A stretch of DNA of 37,965 nt, from contig JBDSZL010000058.1 of NCBI GenBank assembly GCA_039925145.1, forward strand, positions 1-37,965, written 5' to 3'. The position numbers were made by a program, and so were the translations under genes. The notes under the pieces were generated by a model. That model did no database searches. It was not told the origin of the DNA and worked only from the letters and a program-made list of their open reading frames with translations. This document shows, in pieces, positions 1-6,515 of the stretch (position 1 is its first letter; each line of letters begins with the position of its first letter). The stretch comes from JBDSZL01 sp039925145. Its GTDB lineage: Bacteria; Acidobacteriota; Vicinamibacteria; Vicinamibacterales; SCN-69-37.

Positions 1-1
1 G

Positions 2-1456
2 TTCGCCAGAGCCGACATGAACAGGGACGGCGTGGTCACACGCGCCGAGCTCCTGATGACGGTCGAACACTGGTTCAGCGATGCCGATGCGGCGCGGACC
101 GGGACGATTGCGCCCGATCAACTGTCAGCGACCCTGACGGCCCTGTTTCCCGCGCCAGCGGCGGCCGCGGGCGGCCCGGGCGGCGGAGGACGCGGCGGCG
201 CGGCGGGGGCGGCGCCGACCTGTGGCACCGGCATCCACACGCCGTGCCCGCAGCATGTGGCGGCGATGATGGCGGCCCTGCCCGAGAAGGCCTATGCCAA
301 ACCTGCCAAGCCACGGAAGCTGCTGGTCTACGGCATCGACAACGAGACGCCAGCGCACGGGTTCGTGCACTCGTCCATCGCGATTCAAGCCGCGATGATG
401 AAGGCCATGGGCGAAAAGCTCGGAACATGGTCCACGACCATTTCTTACAATCCGGCGGACTTCAACACCGAGAACCTGAAGCAGTACGACGCGATCCTGC
501 TCGACAGCACGACAGGCTGCTTCCTCGACCAGCCAGGCGACAAAGCGGCGACCGATGCGCGACGCGCGGCACTGCTTGCGTTCGTGCGTGAAGGGAAGGG
601 CCTCGGCGGCATTCACGCCGCGACCGACTCCTATCACACGCCCTGCCCCAACGATCAGCCAGCCACGGCCGCGCGAGGCGGTGGCGGTGGCGGCCGGGGC
701 GGAGCGGCCGCGGGTCCTGGCGGACAACTGGCGGCCTCGGTTGTAACTCAGGCCGACAAGAACAGCGATCAAAAGCTCACGATGGCTGAACTGACGGCGA
801 TGGCCAACGACTGGTTCGACAAAATGGACACGGACAAGTCGGGCCGCATCGAGCAGGCCGACTTCGCCGCGCGGTACGCGGCGGCGCAGCCCCAGCCAGC
901 CGGCGGTGGTCGCGGCGGCGCGGGCGGCCGTGGTGCAGGCGCCCCCGGGGGCGCGCCTGCGACTCCTGTCGGACGCGGTTCAACGATTCTTCCCGCGGCC
1001 GGCACGTGGCCGGAGTTCAACAAGATCATCGGCGGCTACTTCAAGTTTCACTGGGGCAACGGCACCCACATCCCCGTGAAGGTAGACGACCCCAAGAGCC
1101 CCCTCACCGTCATGTTCGGAGGCAAGGACTTCGAAGTCATCGACGAGACCTACACGTTCGCGCAAGACTCGTTCTCCCGCTCCAACGTCCACGTGCTGAC
1201 CAGCGTCAACTACAACACGATGCCTCAGGCGACGAAGGACCTGGAACCGGCAAACACCGCGCGCACCGATGGCGATTACGCGCTCAGCTACATCCGCCGC
1301 GAGGGCCAGGGCCGCGTGTTCTATGAATCGAGCGGCCACGATGAGAGCATCTACGCGATGAAGAACATGAGCCAGCACTACCTGGCGCTGATGCAGTACG
1401 CGATGGGCGATCTCAAGGCCGACGACACGCCCAGCGCGAAAGCACCGGGCAAGTAA
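2..1456 (+). CDS. ThuA-like protein with duplicated EF-hand modules (5' end outside window)
   Basis: The reading frame is open from base 2. The first in-frame ATG (17) lies inside a canonical 12-residue EF-hand loop (bases 14-49, D-x-N-x-D-G...E), so the true start is upstream and the gene is 5'-truncated. A second, weaker loop follows at 86-121, then an Ala/Gly-rich linker. The ThuA (trehalose-utilization-like, glutamine-amidotransferase-fold) domain begins near base 300 (KLLVYGIDN) and includes GIHAATDS near 607-630. It is then interrupted by a second Gly-rich linker, a second EF-hand pair (loops 755-790 and 827-862) and another Gly-rich linker. The fold resumes near base 1002 (TWPEFNKIIGGYFKFH) and ends with GRVFYESSGHDES. 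ThuA domains of this type in Acidobacteria and Planctomycetes are usually secreted and linked to sugar metabolism; the substrate here is unknown. Calcium binding is inferred from the loop residues. Confidence 0.85.
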   Translation, partial: FARADMNRDGVVTRAELLMTVEHWFSDADAARTGTIAPDQLSATLTALFPAPAAAAGGPGGGGRGGAAGAAPTCGTGIHTPCPQHVAAMMAALPEKAYAKPAKPRKLLVYGIDNETPAHGFVHSSIAIQAAMMKAMGEKLGTWSTTISYNPADFNTENLKQYDAILLDSTTGCFLDQPGDKAATDARRAALLAFVREGKGLGGIHAATDSYHTPCPNDQPATAARGGGGGGRGGAAAGPGGQLAASVVTQADKNSDQKLTMAELTAMANDWFDKMDTDKSGRIEQADFAARYAAAQPQPAGGGRGGAGGRGAGAPGGAPATPVGRGSTILPAAGTWPEFNKIIGGYFKFHWGNGTHIPVKVDDPKSPLTVMFGGKDFEVIDETYTFAQDSFSRSNVHVLTSVNYNTMPQATKDLEPANTARTDGDYALSYIRREGQGRVFYESSGHDESIYAMKNMSQHYLALMQYAMGDLKADDTPSAKAPGK

Positions 1457-1486
1457 AACAGATCTCGGAGACCGTCGGGCACGATG

Positions 1487-1523
1487 AAAAGGGACACGGG
1501 CAACCGTGCCCCTTTTTCTTTTT
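1487..1523 (+). terminator. Rho-independent terminator after the ThuA-like gene
   Basis: The arm AAAAGGGACACGG and the arm CCGTGCCCCTTTT pair with one A/C mismatch around a four-base loop. A T-rich tract ending in CTTTTT follows. The hairpin lies 30 bases past the TAA stop at 1454-1456 and separates this gene from the oppositely oriented pseudogene. Confidence 0.8.
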
Positions 1524-1573
1524 CGCGCAGCACTTCGGGTGACTCGTTCGCGTCGAATACCCGCGTGTGCGTC

Positions 1574-2452
1574 TTAGCGCAGTAACCGGCTCGCCGTCAT
1601 GTCACTCAGCACCTGTTCGAGCAGCCGAATCGCATCATCGGGTAACAGCAGCCGCTGCTTGACGAGATCGGCCGCGTGTGTCGGGGCCACCGTAGGTCTC
1701 GGTGATCTTCGGGCATGTCTGCGTTGCGGCGCAGCGATGCAGCAGGCCCCACACCGGAAGTCCGCGCGTCTTGTCCTGGTAGTCGCTCCACTACAGAGGC
1801 CCATCTGCGCCAGGCATGTACAGCTCGGCGATGTCGCCAGGTTTGCCGAGGCGTGTGTTGAAGCCACCAAGCATGCCGGCTATGCGCGCGTTCAGGCCGT
1901 CCCACACGATGCGGCCCTGCTCGTCACGATTGAAACCCAGATTGAGAAACGCCTTCGCGAATCGGCCCGACTGCGAGTTGCCCATCGCAATTACATGCGG
2001 TACCCGACCGAACAGGGGATTGGGCGTGCCACTGCCGTCTCTTTCGGCATACCGAAAAAATGCGACCACATCCCGCATCGCGGCCATGCCGGCAGCCTCT
2101 GGGTCGACCGACTTGGTGGGAACGTGATTACTCGCGGTCTACCGGGGCGCTGATCCCAACGGTTCGAACGTCCCCTGCTGCATGGTCAACGATTGGTCGT
2201 TCGACGCGAATGCCACGAGCTTCGAGGTCTTGTCATCGAGAATTGCCGTTCGGATGCGCTCGCTGTTGGCGAGCACGATGTTCTGCCGTTCGACAGGTAG
2301 TTCGAACAGGCCAAAAGATGTAGTCGTGCCGTGCGCCGGGCTTGATCGGATTGAACGGCTGCCATCGGATCCACCGGGATATGCAGTCCGTGCCAATGGG
2401 TCACCGATCCGGGCCGAGAGCGGTCCGGTACCCGCCGCTCCACGACCGCCAC
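1574..2452 (-). pseudogene. Decayed alpha/beta-hydrolase-domain protein
   Basis: Pieces of one protein family (the large secreted alpha/beta-hydrolase-domain proteins) appear in order on the minus strand but in different frames. An N-terminal piece with HIPVDPMAAVQSD lies at about 2410-2340. LFELPVERQNIVLANSERIRTA lies at about 2320-2250 in another frame. The central piece AAMRDVVAFFRYA, with the nucleophile-like motif GNSQSGR, lies at 2110-1791 in a third frame. That frame ends in an in-frame TAG at about 1790, where the family has a tryptophan pair, yet it continues beyond the stop as WSDYQDKTRGLPVW. A final frameshift leads to the C-terminal piece (DLVKQRLLLPDDAIRLL), with a stop at 1574-1576. 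The piece between TETYGG and the C-terminus is missing, which implies a deletion. No intact ORF is possible, so this is a dead gene. Family identity is from memory of its motifs. Confidence 0.75.
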
Positions 2453-2463
2453 CTAAGCCCGTG

Positions 2464-2480
2464 TGTCACAATGTGTGACA
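2464..2480. promoter_or_regulatory. Perfect palindrome at the antitoxin start (likely autoregulatory operator)
   Basis: TGTCACA-ATG-TGTGACA is a perfect 7-3-7 inverted repeat. It ends on the first base of the chosen antitoxin ATG (2480), and its central ATG (2471) is an in-frame alternative start. Phd and VapB antitoxins commonly repress their own operon by binding palindromes at or just upstream of the start. The role here is inferred from position and symmetry. Confidence 0.7.
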
Positions 2481-2716
2481 TGAAGACCATTTCGATTCGT
2501 GAGCTGCATTTGAAGACGGGGCGCTGGGTTCGTCATGCCGCCAGCCAAGGTCCGGTGGTCGTCACCGACCGGGGTCGCAGGGTGGCAGCGCTGCACCCCG
2601 TGGATCTCACCTCTGGCGGGCGCCCCCTTCCGAATCGCGAGGACGCAATCGGTAAGCGTTCGCGGATACCTGTAGATTCAGTGGTCTACCAAGCAGAGAC
2701 GCGCGGCGACCGTTGA
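2480..2716 (+). CDS. Phd/VapB-type antitoxin
   Basis: This is a 78-residue protein. Its N-terminus (MKTISIRELHLKTGRWVRHA) has the Phd/YefM-like beginning that forms the DNA-binding part of such antitoxins. The rest (residues about 45-78) is polar and would wrap the toxin. I chose ATG 2480 because family members begin MKT-S-IRELH; ATG 2471 (adding MCD) is also in frame. No Shine-Dalgarno sequence is visible for either. The stop (TGA 2714-2716) overlaps the toxin's TTG start by two bases, giving tight coupling typical of toxin-antitoxin pairs. The antitoxin would neutralize the PIN-domain toxin and repress the operon through the palindrome at 2464-2480. Confidence 0.8.
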   Translation: MKTISIRELHLKTGRWVRHAASQGPVVVTDRGRRVAALHPVDLTSGGRPLPNREDAIGKRSRIPVDSVVYQAETRGDR

Positions 2717-3153
2717 TCTATTTTGACGCGGCGTACATCGCGAAGTGTTACCTGAACGAGCCTGGTGCGGAGCGGGTCCGCGATGTCGCGCACCGAGCCG
2801 ATGGCCTCGCATCATGCGAACTGGCCCGCATCGAGTTTGCCTCGATCCTGAAGCGGCATGCCAGGGAACGCCACATCACCCGTCGGGAGATGTCAGCGGT
2901 CCTTGGAGAGTTCGAGGAAGACGAGGGAAACGGCGTATGGCACTGGTACGCTATGACGTCGGCGCTCGTCGACAAGGCCCGCCAAATGGTAATCCAACTC
3001 CCGAGCACGGTATTCATTCGATCGGGTGACGCCTTGCACTTGACGTGTGCTGAGGAGAATGGCTTTCGCGAGGTGTATACGAACGATCGACACATGTTGA
3101 CCGCTGCGCGGCACTTTCGCCTGAAAGGCATTGACGTCGTCGCTGAACGGTAG
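2713..3153 (+). CDS. vapC: PIN-domain toxin, VapC family
   Basis: The protein has 146 residues, with a TTG start that overlaps the antitoxin stop (TTGA). The fold begins MIYFDAAYIAKCYLNEPG, the usual N-terminus of VapC-type PIN ribonucleases. The expected acidic metal-binding residues are present: D5, E41 (ARIEFAS), D106 (SGDALHLT) and D125 (TNDRHM). VapC toxins cleave RNA (often tRNA or rRNA) using magnesium or manganese at these residues. The target cannot be told from sequence. The full acidic quartet suggests an intact enzyme. The pair lies beside a dead hydrolase gene, in a region that looks prone to gene turnover. Confidence 0.88.
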   Translation: MIYFDAAYIAKCYLNEPGAERVRDVAHRADGLASCELARIEFASILKRHARERHITRREMSAVLGEFEEDEGNGVWHWYAMTSALVDKARQMVIQLPSTVFIRSGDALHLTCAEENGFREVYTNDRHMLTAARHFRLKGIDVVAER

Positions 3154-3190
3154 ACCGCATCGGCAAACGACCGTTCGCGCAAGCAAGGGC

Positions 3191-3219
3191 CGAGGGCGAC
3201 GCCCGTTACGTCGCCCTCG
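3191..3219. terminator. Hairpin between vapC and the convergent exported-protein gene
   Basis: CGAGGGCGACG pairs perfectly with CGTCGCCCTCG (11 bp) around a seven-base loop. There is no T-run. It sits between two convergent gene ends (vapC stop 3153; minus-strand stop 3264), so it may act as a terminator or RNA-end stabilizer in either direction. Confidence 0.5.
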
Positions 3220-3263
3220 CTGCCGCTCAGTCACGCGTCGCAACCCCGCGCGCACGTCCCATG

Positions 3264-3917
3264 TCAGCGCGCCATTGACCCCATCATCGCCCCTGCCATG
3301 GTCGGCGCCATGATGTGTGCGTACGGAGTGCCGCTCCACATCACGTAGGGCCCGCCATTGGCCGGATCAGTAGACATGCCGGCGAGCGAAGCGGTGTTGG
3401 GTGCGACGATCATCATGTGCGGGGCATGGTGTCCCCAGTGGTTGGCGGCGGTTTCCTGCATGGCAAACGGGTCGGTGTTGCTGGCCCAGCCGCCGCCGGG
3501 TGCCATCATGTATCCGATCCCGATGTGCGTGAGGGCGGGCTTCTTGTGGGCCAGGTATGCCTCCATCCACTTCATCCACGTCGCGTCGAGACACATGGGA
3601 TCGCTGCCCTTCGAGTCAGGCATGTCCGGAAAGCAACTCCAGCCATTAGTGCCAGTCCGCAGCACGGCCGGAGCGGCACCTTCCTTTGCCGGCCAGTCGA
3701 GGATTGTCGCGCGCGCTGCAACGGTCGCGGGCGCAGCCTCCATCGCGTTCGCGATCTTCTGAGCGGTTGTCATTGTCGACATGCCGGCCGCTGGCATCGG
3801 CATGTCGTGACTCATGGCCGGCGCGCCGGGTTGCTGACGAGCCAGAAGCGATACCGTCAGAAGCCCAGCGGCGCTCAAGCCAGAAAGTGCAGCCATCATC
3901 ATTCGTCGAGTGGTCAT
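3264..3917 (-). CDS. Exported Met/His-rich protein of unknown function
   Basis: The 217-residue protein starts at ATG 3917, with AAGGAGA about 8 bases upstream; in-frame codons further upstream are not needed. Residues 1-27 form a signal peptide (MTTRRMMMAALSG, then a hydrophobic run ending SLLARQQPG). The mature part opens with a Met/His/Pro segment (SHDMPMPAAGMSTM). It then has a conserved-looking domain with LDWPAKEG, GTNGWSCFPDMP and DPMCLDATWMKWMEAYL, followed by GIGYMM and NHWGHHAPHMMI, and ends with GPYVMWSGTPYAHIMAP. Two cysteines (in WSCFP and DPMCLD) could form a disulfide. I recall homologs only as hypothetical proteins. Met/His clusters suggest binding of a soft metal such as copper, but this is inference. 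The gene is divergent from the beta-propeller gene and has a matching ECF-type promoter, so it is probably controlled by the sigma factor at 5298-5855. Confidence 0.85.
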   Translation of the reverse strand: MTTRRMMMAALSGLSAAGLLTVSLLARQQPGAPAMSHDMPMPAAGMSTMTTAQKIANAMEAAPATVAARATILDWPAKEGAAPAVLRTGTNGWSCFPDMPDSKGSDPMCLDATWMKWMEAYLAHKKPALTHIGIGYMMAPGGGWASNTDPFAMQETAANHWGHHAPHMMIVAPNTASLAGMSTDPANGGPYVMWSGTPYAHIMAPTMAGAMMGSMAR

Positions 3918-3941
3918 TGCGAAATCTCCTTCGGGCTTCAC

Positions 3942-3967
3942 TACGGATGAATCCAGCACGCGGTTAC
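3942..3967 (-). promoter_or_regulatory. ECF-sigma-type promoter for the Met/His-rich protein
   Basis: Read on the minus strand, GTAACC (3967-3962) is followed by exactly 16 bases and then CGTA (3945-3942), which lies 24 bases before the ATG at 3917. The nine-base box ATGTAACCG is identical to the one on the opposite strand. GTAACC-type -35 elements with CGTA/CGAA-type -10 elements are characteristic of ECF sigma factors. Confidence 0.75.
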
Positions 3968-3998
3968 ATGGGGCGGCCGTTCCTCCTCGATGTAACCG
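3961..3998. repeat. 9-bp inverted repeat ATGTAACCG made by two divergent -35 boxes
   Basis: CGGTTACAT (3961-3969) and ATGTAACCG (3990-3998) are perfect inverse copies 20 bases apart. Each contains the GTAACC -35 box of one of the divergent promoters. The repeat could also bind a regulator, but the CGTA element at the same distance downstream of each copy makes paired promoters the simpler reading. Confidence 0.75.
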
Positions 3999-4017
3999 GC
4001 GTCGAGCTCTCTGCGTA
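3992..4017 (+). promoter_or_regulatory. ECF-sigma-type promoter for the beta-propeller protein
   Basis: GTAACC (3992-3997), 16 bases, then CGTA (4014-4017); the ATG of the gene follows at 4067 after a leader of about 45 bases. Sequence, spacing and -10 element match the divergent promoter at 3967-3942. Confidence 0.75.
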
Positions 4018-4066
4018 GGAGCCTTTGAACGCCCAGCAAGGGCCCAATTCAATAAGGAGCAGAACA

Positions 4067-5182
4067 ATGAAGAGCAGAAGGATCGGTGCGGCATTGATCG
4101 CCGCTGTGATCGTCGCGGCCGGTGTAACGACGACGGCCCGGACACAGGACGCGGTCGGGTCTGTCTATTCGGCCAGCAACAGTGCCGCGGGCAACGAAGT
4201 GCTGATGTTCGGACGCGGCGCCAACGGCGCGCTCACGCTCGCACAGGCCTTCAGCACTGGTGGCCTGGGCAGTGGCGATGCGCTGGGCAACCAGGGCGGC
4301 ATTGTCATGACGTCCGACGGAAAGTTTATGCTCGTCGTCAACGCCGGCAGCAACGACATCTCTGTGCTGGAGACGACCGGGGACGGCCTCACATTGCGTG
4401 ACCGTACACCCTCCGGTGGATTGCGTCCCATCAGCGTCACCGTGCAGGGCCGACTCGTGTATGTGCTCAATGCGGGCGGCGGTGTCGGCGGCGCGGACTC
4501 GGTGGTCGGTTTCCGGCTCTCGCGCGGTGGCGCACTCACCATGATCGCCGGATCTCAGCGCGCCCTGTCTGCCACGTCTACTGGACCGGCGGAGGTTGCG
4601 CTCAGCCCCGATGGCGAAAGCCTGATCGTGACCGAGAAGGCGACCAACCGCGTGGATGTGTTCCCGGTGGATGAGACGGGTGCGCTCGGTGCGCTCACGT
4701 CATATGCGTCGTCCGGAGTGACGCCGTTTGGTTTTGCATTCGGCAAGCGCGATCAGTTCTTCGTCTCCGAAGCGTTCGGCGGCGCTGCGAATGCGAGCGC
4801 GATCTCGTCGTATCAGCTGACGAGCAGCGCGACGTTCGGTGTCGTCAGTCCCAGCGTGCCGACCACGGAAACTGCCGCCTGCTGGGTAGTGGTGTCGCCC
4901 GACGGACGTTTTCTCTACACGACCAATACTGGCAGCGGCACGGTGAGCGGGTTCAGCATCAAACCGGATGGGACGATTGCTCTCCTGGACGCCAACGGCG
5001 TCACTGCGACAACGGGAGGCGGGGTGACGGACGTGACGATGTCCGAGAACGGCAGGTACCTCTACGCGCTGCGACCAGGCGCAGGCGCCATCGCGGCGTT
5101 CCGCATTGAAGAGCACGGCGCGCTGAAGCCCCTCGGTTCAGTGTCGCTGCCCGCCGGCGCGAACGGCATCGTCGCTCGGTAA
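4067..5182 (+). CDS. Exported lactonase-like beta-propeller protein
   Basis: The protein has 371 residues. The start at ATG 4067 is supported by AAGGAG at 4054-4059 and a signal peptide right after it (MKSRRIGAALIAAVIVAAG...TQDA). The body consists of repeated blades of the 6-phosphogluconolactonase/3-carboxymuconate-cyclase type (Lactonase family), for example LMFGRGANGALT, VNAGSNDISVLE, LSPDGESLIVTEKATNRVDVF, VSPDGRFLYTTNTGSGTVSGF and MSENGRYLYALRPGAGAIAAF. Cytosolic members hydrolyse 6-phosphogluconolactone; exported paralogs like this one generally have no proven substrate, so enzymatic activity is not claimed. An ECF-type promoter lies upstream and the sigma/anti-sigma pair follows directly downstream on the same strand after a strong hairpin. 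Control by that sigma factor is inferred. Confidence 0.88.
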   Translation: MKSRRIGAALIAAVIVAAGVTTTARTQDAVGSVYSASNSAAGNEVLMFGRGANGALTLAQAFSTGGLGSGDALGNQGGIVMTSDGKFMLVVNAGSNDISVLETTGDGLTLRDRTPSGGLRPISVTVQGRLVYVLNAGGGVGGADSVVGFRLSRGGALTMIAGSQRALSATSTGPAEVALSPDGESLIVTEKATNRVDVFPVDETGALGALTSYASSGVTPFGFAFGKRDQFFVSEAFGGAANASAISSYQLTSSATFGVVSPSVPTTETAACWVVVSPDGRFLYTTNTGSGTVSGFSIKPDGTIALLDANGVTATTGGGVTDVTMSENGRYLYALRPGAGAIAAFRIEEHGALKPLGSVSLPAGANGIVAR

Positions 5183-5200
5183 AATCGACGGCCGACAGAC

Positions 5201-5234
5201 AGACGCGGGCAGGGTATGGCCCCTGCCCGCGTCT
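5201..5234 (+). terminator. Strong hairpin after the beta-propeller gene
   Basis: AGACGCGGGCAGGG and CCCTGCCCGCGTCT pair perfectly (14 bp) around a six-base loop. Only a weak T-rich stretch (CTGATTCTT) follows. It lies 18 bases past the stop at 5182 and probably limits read-through into the sigma-factor gene. Confidence 0.65.
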
Positions 5235-5297
5235 CTGATTCTTGATGCTTGTCTGACAGCTCGCTGATGACCGTAGTAGGCTGTGCCCGACGGGCCG

Positions 5298-5855
5298 ATG
5301 ACCTCGCAGCAGGAACAGCGGGCAACCGCTCTGATGATCCTCGCCCAGCACGGCGACTCGACCGCCTACGCCGAATTGCTGACGCTGCTCGCGGCGACGT
5401 CGCGGCAGTATGCGCGCAATCGTCTTGGCGACGTACCGTGGCTCGACGATGTGGCGCAGGAGACGCTGATGACTGTGCACGGGGCGCGGCGCACCTACGA
5501 TTCGCGTCGGCCCTTTGCGCCGTGGTTCTACGCCATTCTGTCGAGCCGGATGATTGATGTGCTCCGCAAGGAACGGCGCGTCGGGTCTCGGGAGATCGCG
5601 TCCGACGTCATTCCGGAGCCCGCCCAAACCGGACCGGCCGGCGGCCAGGTGAGCGACGCCGACCCGGTCCGCATTCGCGCGGCGCTCGACGCGTTGCCCG
5701 CGCGCCAGCGCGAAATCGTGTCGGCGCTGAAGTTGAGGGATCAGTCGGTCAAAGAGGTGAGTCAGCGCCTGGGTATGAGTGAGTCGGCCGTCAAGGTGAG
5801 CGCACATCGCGGATACCGTGCCCTGCGGCGTCTGCTCGGGGGCCGAGAGTCATGA
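5298..5855 (+). CDS. ECF RNA polymerase sigma factor (SigF/NrsF-associated type)
   Basis: The protein has 185 residues from ATG 5298; a GTG at 5283, in frame, is the alternative start and neither has a clear Shine-Dalgarno sequence. Region 2 spans residues about 20-95, with DDVAQETLMTVHGARRTYD (core binding) and PWFYAILSSRMIDVLRKERR (-10 recognition). Region 4 spans about 130-183, with ALPARQREIVSALKLRDQSVKEVSQRLGMSESAVKVSAHRGYRALRR, whose helix-turn-helix reads the -35 box. There is no region 3, as expected for an ECF factor. The stop overlaps the next ATG by four bases (ATGA), and the next gene encodes an NrsF-type anti-sigma factor. Its probable targets are the two GTAACC-N16-CGTA promoters at 3942-4017; no such site precedes the sigma gene itself. 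Confidence 0.92.
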   Translation: MTSQQEQRATALMILAQHGDSTAYAELLTLLAATSRQYARNRLGDVPWLDDVAQETLMTVHGARRTYDSRRPFAPWFYAILSSRMIDVLRKERRVGSREIASDVIPEPAQTGPAGGQVSDADPVRIRAALDALPARQREIVSALKLRDQSVKEVSQRLGMSESAVKVSAHRGYRALRRLLGGRES

Positions 5856-6514
5856 GGACCGACGATCTGATCGCGAATCTGGCTGACGGCCTCGCTCCGG
5901 TGAAACCGTTGTCGCCCCCGAGCGTCCGGTTTCTCTGGTGGTGTGTGCTGGCGGCCGCGTGTGGTGCCGCCGGGGTAGCGGTGTTTGGCGGTCGACCCGG
6001 GCTCGGCACGCTTCTTCGTCAGCCCTTCTTTGCCTGGCTCGTCGTTCTGCCTCTGGGCATGGCGGCGGTCGCTGCCGCAGCGGCGCTGGTGCTGGCCGTT
6101 CCGGGTGCCGAAAGGTCGCGTGCGCTGCGGAGCTCAGCGGTGGCTGTCGGGGGCATCTGGGCTGTCTTGCTCCTTGCTGCTGTGGCGAGGGCCGGGAACG
6201 GATTTGCGAACGCCTCGCACTGGCCGATCTGCGTCAGTCGTGTCGTGGCCATCGGGCTGATTCCCGCCGTGGCTCTGCTCGGCATGTTGCGCCGTGCCGC
6301 GCCGCTGAGGCCTGCCTGGGCCAGTGCGCTCGCCGCCTCGGCCGCGATGGCCACGGGGGCCGCGGCCATTCAGCTCATCTGCCCAATCGATGACGCCGCA
6401 CACTCCCTGCTCGGCCACTTTGGGCCCGTCCTGCTGATGGCGGGTCTCGGTGCATGGCAGGCCGCACGTCTAGTCAATCAACGCTGGAAGCGAGGGGCGG
6501 GATCGCCTCGGTAA
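5852..6514 (+). CDS. nrsF: NrsF-type membrane anti-sigma factor (DUF1109)
   Basis: The 220-residue integral membrane protein begins MRTDDLIANLADGLAPVKPL, the cytoplasmic N-terminus typical of the NrsF/DUF1109 family that holds the sigma factor. About six hydrophobic segments follow, near residues 27-46, 59-83, 97-113, 130-145, 157-174 and 190-206. Two cysteines in conserved settings are present: C127 (HWPICVSR) and C177 (QLICPIDDAAH). From memory, Caulobacter NrsF needs a pair of cysteines with the same spacing to sense heavy metals such as chromate and cadmium and release sigma-F. The start overlaps the sigma stop by four bases, so the two are translationally coupled. The stop at 6514 is one base from the end of the convergent reductase gene. 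Confidence 0.88.
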   Translation: MRTDDLIANLADGLAPVKPLSPPSVRFLWWCVLAAACGAAGVAVFGGRPGLGTLLRQPFFAWLVVLPLGMAAVAAAAALVLAVPGAERSRALRSSAVAVGGIWAVLLLAAVARAGNGFANASHWPICVSRVVAIGLIPAVALLGMLRRAAPLRPAWASALAASAAMATGAAAIQLICPIDDAAHSLLGHFGPVLLMAGLGAWQAARLVNQRWKRGAGSPR

Positions 6515-6515
6515 T

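Noticed and set aside
1582..1607. GTAACC as a further ECF promoter
   Set aside because: The bases 16 positions later are ACTC, not CGTA, and the site is in the hydrolase pseudogene.
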